Below, one piece after another: positions 8,136 through 11,047 of a stretch of DNA of 11,047 nucleotides. Origin of the DNA: Funneliformis mosseae (Eukaryota > Glomeromycota > Glomeromycetes > Glomerales > Glomeraceae); NCBI GenBank assembly GCA_910592005.1, contig CAJVPP010003679.1, forward strand, positions 1 to 11,047, given 5' to 3'. Position 1 is the stretch's first letter, and every line of letters starts with the position of its first letter. The notes below the pieces were generated by a model. The model ran no database searches. It saw only the letters and a program-made list of their open reading frames with translations, and was not told where the DNA came from. A program made the translations under genes and the position numbers.

Positions 8136-8143
8136 TATTTATA
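8136..8143 (-). promoter_or_regulatory. TATA-box candidate for the Aim32-like gene
   Basis: TATAAATA on the minus strand, about 58 bases before the ATG at 8078, with the T23 tract in between. Confidence 0.4.
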
Positions 8144-8861
8144 CAAAAAGGCTTCGATATCAAAAAAAAGAAAAAATTTTACGTCAGTTTGCAGATAAAG
8201 GTCCGGAAATTACCGATCATATTGAAAATTAAGCCATTTCATGGAAAATTAAGAAAATAATCAAGCCATTTATTCTATTTAATGGACGAATTGCATTTTT
8301 TTTGTCATAGGGTCCCTTCACATGATTATTCACTGAACTCGATGATCCCCATGTGATGCGTTAAATTCCCCTATTTGAAAATTGAATTTGGAAGAGATGG
8401 TGGCGCAACTTTCCATACTTTCCAAAAAATTCATATTACGAATAAGAACTTGATTGAACAAGTCAAATCACGTTATCAAAGGTAAAAAATATTTAATAAA
8501 TATTTACTCTCATGGAAAAACCTGATGTTTAAATTTAACGGCCGGCGTAGTATTTCTTTATTAAAGTAATCCTATAATTTAAGAAATATTGGTGACATCG
8601 GAACAAAAATTTTATTTTTGATCGACATATGGGGGTTTGTAACTTGATTGTAATATATAGTTACACAACATTTCAAAAATCTTTTTCCTAAATGTTTGTT
8701 GCGGGGTAAAACCCTAAACCCATTTTGGCAAAGTCAAAACTTTTCCGACAGTTTCGATAACAACTATTGTATCACAATCGTAGAATATCGTTTCTTCATT
8801 ATTGCATGGGTTGCTTTGGATAAAAAAAAAAAAATCATTTTTTTTGGAAACATTTTATAAA
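8144..8861. other. Intergenic stretch with one weak coding-like run
   Basis: It separates the divergent Aim32-like gene and the hAT relic. A 42-codon open run on the plus strand (8357-8482) reads KFPYLKIEFGRDGGATFHTF and continues to SRYQ, meeting a donor-like AAAG|GTAAAA at 8480-8485. It has no start codon and no frame-compatible acceptor, and I do not recognise it. A thirteen-A run is at 8822-8834. Otherwise nothing is seen. Confidence 0.4.
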
Positions 8862-9505
8862 ATGAAGCGAAAAGGCTCCTGGGCGTTATTAAGAAACATG
8901 TAAAGATTGTACAAAAAATCGGACCAGCAATAATGGAAGAACCATTGCATTAAAGAAGAACCTTCAGATATTCGTGAATAATTAAATATAATAGAGATAC
9001 AAATACTGTCTATAGAATAATGGATGTCTTTTTAGGTCCTGTTAAATTACCAGAAAGGAATGACCGCGCACTTGTAAAAGCTTTTACATGTGCAGGTATA
9101 TCTTGGCGAATTATTGAACATCCATTTTTTAGGTATCTTTTAAAAAAAACTTAATTCTGCTTATGAACCACCAACCCGCGAACACATCTTGCTGGACATT
9201 AATTGGAGAAAGAAATGTTAATTGATAATAATAAAATCAATAGAGATTTATAACGGCAAGAAAACTTAACTTTATGTAAAAGCTTTAGATAGATGGAATA
9301 GAGGTAATTATTACACCTGACAAAAAAATAATATTTAAATCCGGTTAGATTTATCAAATGTAATGATCGATTTTCACAAAAATTCTCAGCTATTGACAAG
9401 TGATAATGGCCCTAATATTAAATTAGCTAGGCAAAGTTTTATTTATAATCATGTAATTTAATTGCACAAAGATATATTGATAATTTAATTTGCTGATCAA
9501 ATGAT
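8862..9505 (+). pseudogene. Decayed hAT-family transposase with BED-type zinc-finger remnant
   Basis: Fragments in several frames line up with the order expected of Glomeromycota hAT transposases. KRKGSW near 8865-8882 and a C-x2-C pair (8899-8910) suggest the BED finger. EPSDIRE follows near 8951-8971. The longest intact piece, 9020-9151, holds VKAFTCAGISWRIIEHPFF. In a second frame come SAYEPPTRE (from about 9150) and, back in the first frame, LAGH and LEKEMLIDNNKINRDL, broken by TAA codons. PDKK follows near 9317-9328, then SDNGPNIKLAR at about 9399-9431 and HKDIL with FADQ near 9465-9500, again split by stops. At least two frame changes and many stops show it is dead. The C-terminal dimerisation domain and the ends are not visible. 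Names rest on motif recognition, not a search. Confidence 0.8.
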
Positions 9506-9539
9506 CCTTCATTGTAATTGGTTATCTATATATGTTAAG

Positions 9540-10260
9540 TATATATTATTTTTTTATTTTTTTATTTTAAATGTGAAATTATAATTACATATAATATTAA
9601 AGAATGTAATTTAAAACTTATTCAAAAATCTAATAGATAACTACAAGTATAATTTGCTTAGAATATATAAATGAGGTAATTATTTATTATTAATTTTAAA
9701 AACTATAATATTTATTATTTAATTAATATATTATATATATTATTTTAGATATCCAATTAATATTTTGAATTATTAACTAATGAGAAGAATATATATAATA
9801 TTACACAATATAGATTTTTTGCAAATTTAAAGTTTTATTATTTGTTTTATAATTATTAATTAAAGAAATTTTATTAATTAAAGCATGTTCTATTAGGAGA
9901 TTATTATTAAGAATAATCAAAAATAAGATTGTTTTAATATAAAAATTCATAATTAATTTATTTTATTATAAATAAATGTAAATTTTAAAAATAAATATAA
10001 TTTATATATATTAAAAAATTGTAATAAAAACTAAAAAATTTATATTTGTTAATATTCTTTGTTTTTTATAATACTTAATATTATTAATGATTAATTGATT
10101 AACATTAATAAAAAAGAAAAAATACAATTAAATATAAAAACTTTAATTAATAAATAAATTATGCATTTATTATATTTATTATAATAATAATACTTAAAAA
10201 ACTTTTTTATTATATAAAATATATAACAAAAGTATCAGTAATTAAATTATGAATAAATCT
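9540..10260. other. Second AT desert
   Basis: Nearly pure A/T sequence directly after the hAT relic, with no open frame, RNA gene or recognisable transposon end. The missing 3' part of the hAT element may have lain here and decayed, or the relic was truncated at this border. Confidence 0.7.
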
Positions 10261-10298
10261 ATTTGTAACAATATGTTATACATTTTTATTTGTAACAA
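10261..10298 (+). repeat. Direct repeat of an 11-mer
   Basis: ATTTGTAACAA occurs at 10261-10271 and again at 10288-10298. It lies at the edge where the AT desert ends and the more complex sequence begins. Confidence 0.5.
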
Positions 10299-10310
10299 CT
10301 TCGAAAAAAA

Positions 10311-10404
10311 TCACGTGATATAATACGTTACGTTATATCAACTGTATCTGTTATTGTTATTGTTATATGATGCAGCGTGATGCAGTTTATATCATGTGAT
10401 GCAG
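10311..10404. repeat. CACGTG palindrome, inverted repeat and TGATGCAG repeats
   Basis: TCACGTGA (10311-10318) overlaps an inverted repeat whose arms TGATATAA (10316-10323) and TTATATCA (10333-10340) enclose TACGTTACG. After a TTATTG run, TGATGCAG occurs three times, at 10368, 10378 and 10397. The last two copies are preceded by G, and TATATCA reappears between them. This dense set could be a regulatory region for a flanking gene or an end of a mobile element. No protein partner can be named. Confidence 0.5.
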
Positions 10405-10506
10405 ATTTATATATTACAAAAACTGCAATACATTATTAATGCTTGTGTAATAGATATTTCTTGGATAAAGTAAAATTTTTTTGCTTTTTGTGAAAAAATT
10501 TGTATT

Positions 10507-10916
10507 GTATCATATAAAGATACTTACCCTAGAGGTTAGACGGTAATGACGACGGTAACTAAAAAAAGAATTAAGACAGTTATATAAAAGCAAGGTGTAA
10601 AGATCTTACCTCTGGAATCAGAATTGCAGTAATCAAATCCCAATAGAATTGCCATTCTTCACTTTTTTGCATTGCGGTCATTTTTTGCTCAAACTTCCAA
10701 TATAGGAAGCTTTCTCGTTTCACTTTTTTTGTGTTATAGTCATTTTTTTGTGTATTGTCATCAAACCACAAATAGAAATTTTCTCGCTTCACTTTTTTTT
10801 GCGTTGCGGCATTTTTTGCTTAAACTTCTGATAGAAAGCTTTCTCGCTTTGCCTTTCTTTGCATTGTAGTCACTTTTTTGGGTTGTAGTCATTTTTTGCA
10901 TAGCACTTTCTTACTT
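10507..10916 (-). pseudogene. Possible small spliced gene or gene fragment built on tandem repeats
   Basis: On the minus strand an open frame from about 10819 to a donor at 10609 encodes Lys-rich repeats (QKKVKRENFYLWFDDN, then TKKVKRESFLYWKFEQKM) and ends SEEWQFYWDLITAILIPE. A canonical donor (GAG|GTAAGA) and a TTTTTTTAG acceptor near 10560 bound an intron of about 49 bases. The next exon then reads LPSSLPSNL and stops at TAG, next to another GTAAGT. In the more upstream repeat units the frame changes because the A runs differ in length, and no clean start codon leads into the frame. This may be a fragment of a repeated gene family or a non-coding repeat that happens to be open. I do not recognise the protein. 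Confidence 0.3.
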
Positions 10917-10921
10917 CACTT
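10660..10921. repeat. Imperfect tandem repeats, about 60-69-base units
   Basis: Four diverged units begin at about 10660, 10721, 10790 and 10850, with a cut fifth at 10917. Shared parts are CACTTTTTTT, then GCATTGYRGTCA-like and CATTTTTTGC, an AAACTTC block, and a TAGAAAGCTTTCTCGCTT end. Units differ in T-run length. The array stops about 20 bases before the ATG at 10944. Confidence 0.75.
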
Positions 10922-10943
10922 ACAAAAAACAATTATTATTAAG

Positions 10944-11047
10944 ATGAATATGTCTAATGAATTGCATACTCAAGAATCTGTTCAAAATAATACAACATCT
11001 CTTAACCCAGAAGATGAAGGTGAGATTATTAGTTTTTTTCGTTTTGT
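10944..11047 (+). CDS. Start of an unidentified gene, cut by the window end
   Basis: From ATG at 10944 the frame stays open to the end of the window (34 codons). It starts MNMSNELHTQESVQNNTTSL and is Asn/Thr/Glu-rich, as disordered protein N-termini often are. A second ATG lies two codons on. A is at -1 and -2 is G, with AAG before the start giving a purine at -3. AAG|GTGAG near 11017-11022 could be an intron donor, after which the remaining FF-rich sequence would be intronic. No domain is visible, so no product can be named. The tandem repeats end directly upstream and would be its promoter or leader. Confidence 0.4.
   Translation, partial: MNMSNELHTQESVQNNTTSLNPEDEGEIISFFRF

Noticed and set aside
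8700..8722. CCCTAAACCC as an interstitial telomere repeat
   Set aside because: Only one and a half units are present, which is easily chance.
8735..8760. GGCAAAGTCAAAACTTTTCC as a second Tc1-like end
   Set aside because: It is not followed by TA and does not match the candidate end at 496-532.
9199..9399. Minus-strand open frame over the hAT relic
   Set aside because: It is antisense to the recognisable hAT fragments and has no support of its own.
10672..10869. Plus-strand open frame in the tandem repeats
   Set aside because: It is the reverse of the Lys-rich repeat reading; its Phe/Leu-rich content is just the T runs read as codons.
1..11047. CRISPR array or bacterial operon
   Set aside because: No regularly spaced identical repeats exist, and genes have spliceosomal introns, so the DNA is eukaryotic.

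Overview
The window looks like nuclear DNA of an arbuscular mycorrhizal fungus, most likely Rhizophagus or a close relative in Glomeromycota. This is inferred from four things seen in the sequence: extreme AT richness, an F-box/leucine-rich-repeat protein of the type strongly expanded in these fungi, short GT-AG introns of 66 to 92 bases, and decayed hAT transposon sequence. No database search was possible, so the assignment rests on recognised protein patterns.

Layout. Positions 1-540 hold a small open stretch of unknown nature and a single Tc1/mariner-like terminal-repeat candidate that ends at a TA. Positions 541-3000 are a gene-free, almost pure A/T stretch. Positions 3030-8150 form a gene island in which all three confident genes are on the minus strand. 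They are an intronless F-box/LRR protein (3033-4649), a three-exon 100-residue CsbD-like stress protein (4828-5273), and a two-exon Aim32/Apd1-type thioredoxin-like [2Fe-2S] protein (6892-8078). Between the last two, 5274-6891 holds promoter sequence, inverted repeats and two weak coding-like stretches. Positions 8862-9505 carry a heavily broken hAT transposase with a BED finger. Positions 9540-10260 are a second AT desert. Positions 10261-10943 hold inverted and direct repeats and a tandem array of about 60-69-base units that encodes a Lys/Arg-rich peptide on the minus strand. A plus-strand gene probably begins at 10944 and runs off the window.

The genes do not form a pathway. Two plausible stress or redox proteins (CsbD-like and Aim32-like) and one probable ubiquitin-ligase substrate adaptor sit close together, but nothing shows that they work together. 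The CsbD gene is wholly recovered by splicing, and the last 60 residues of the Aim32 gene, including the final cluster-ligand histidine, also appear only after splicing. No convincing new multi-gene system was found. The oddest items are the intron that splits the iron-sulfur ligand motif, the coding-like tandem repeat array, and the motif cluster at 10311-10404.
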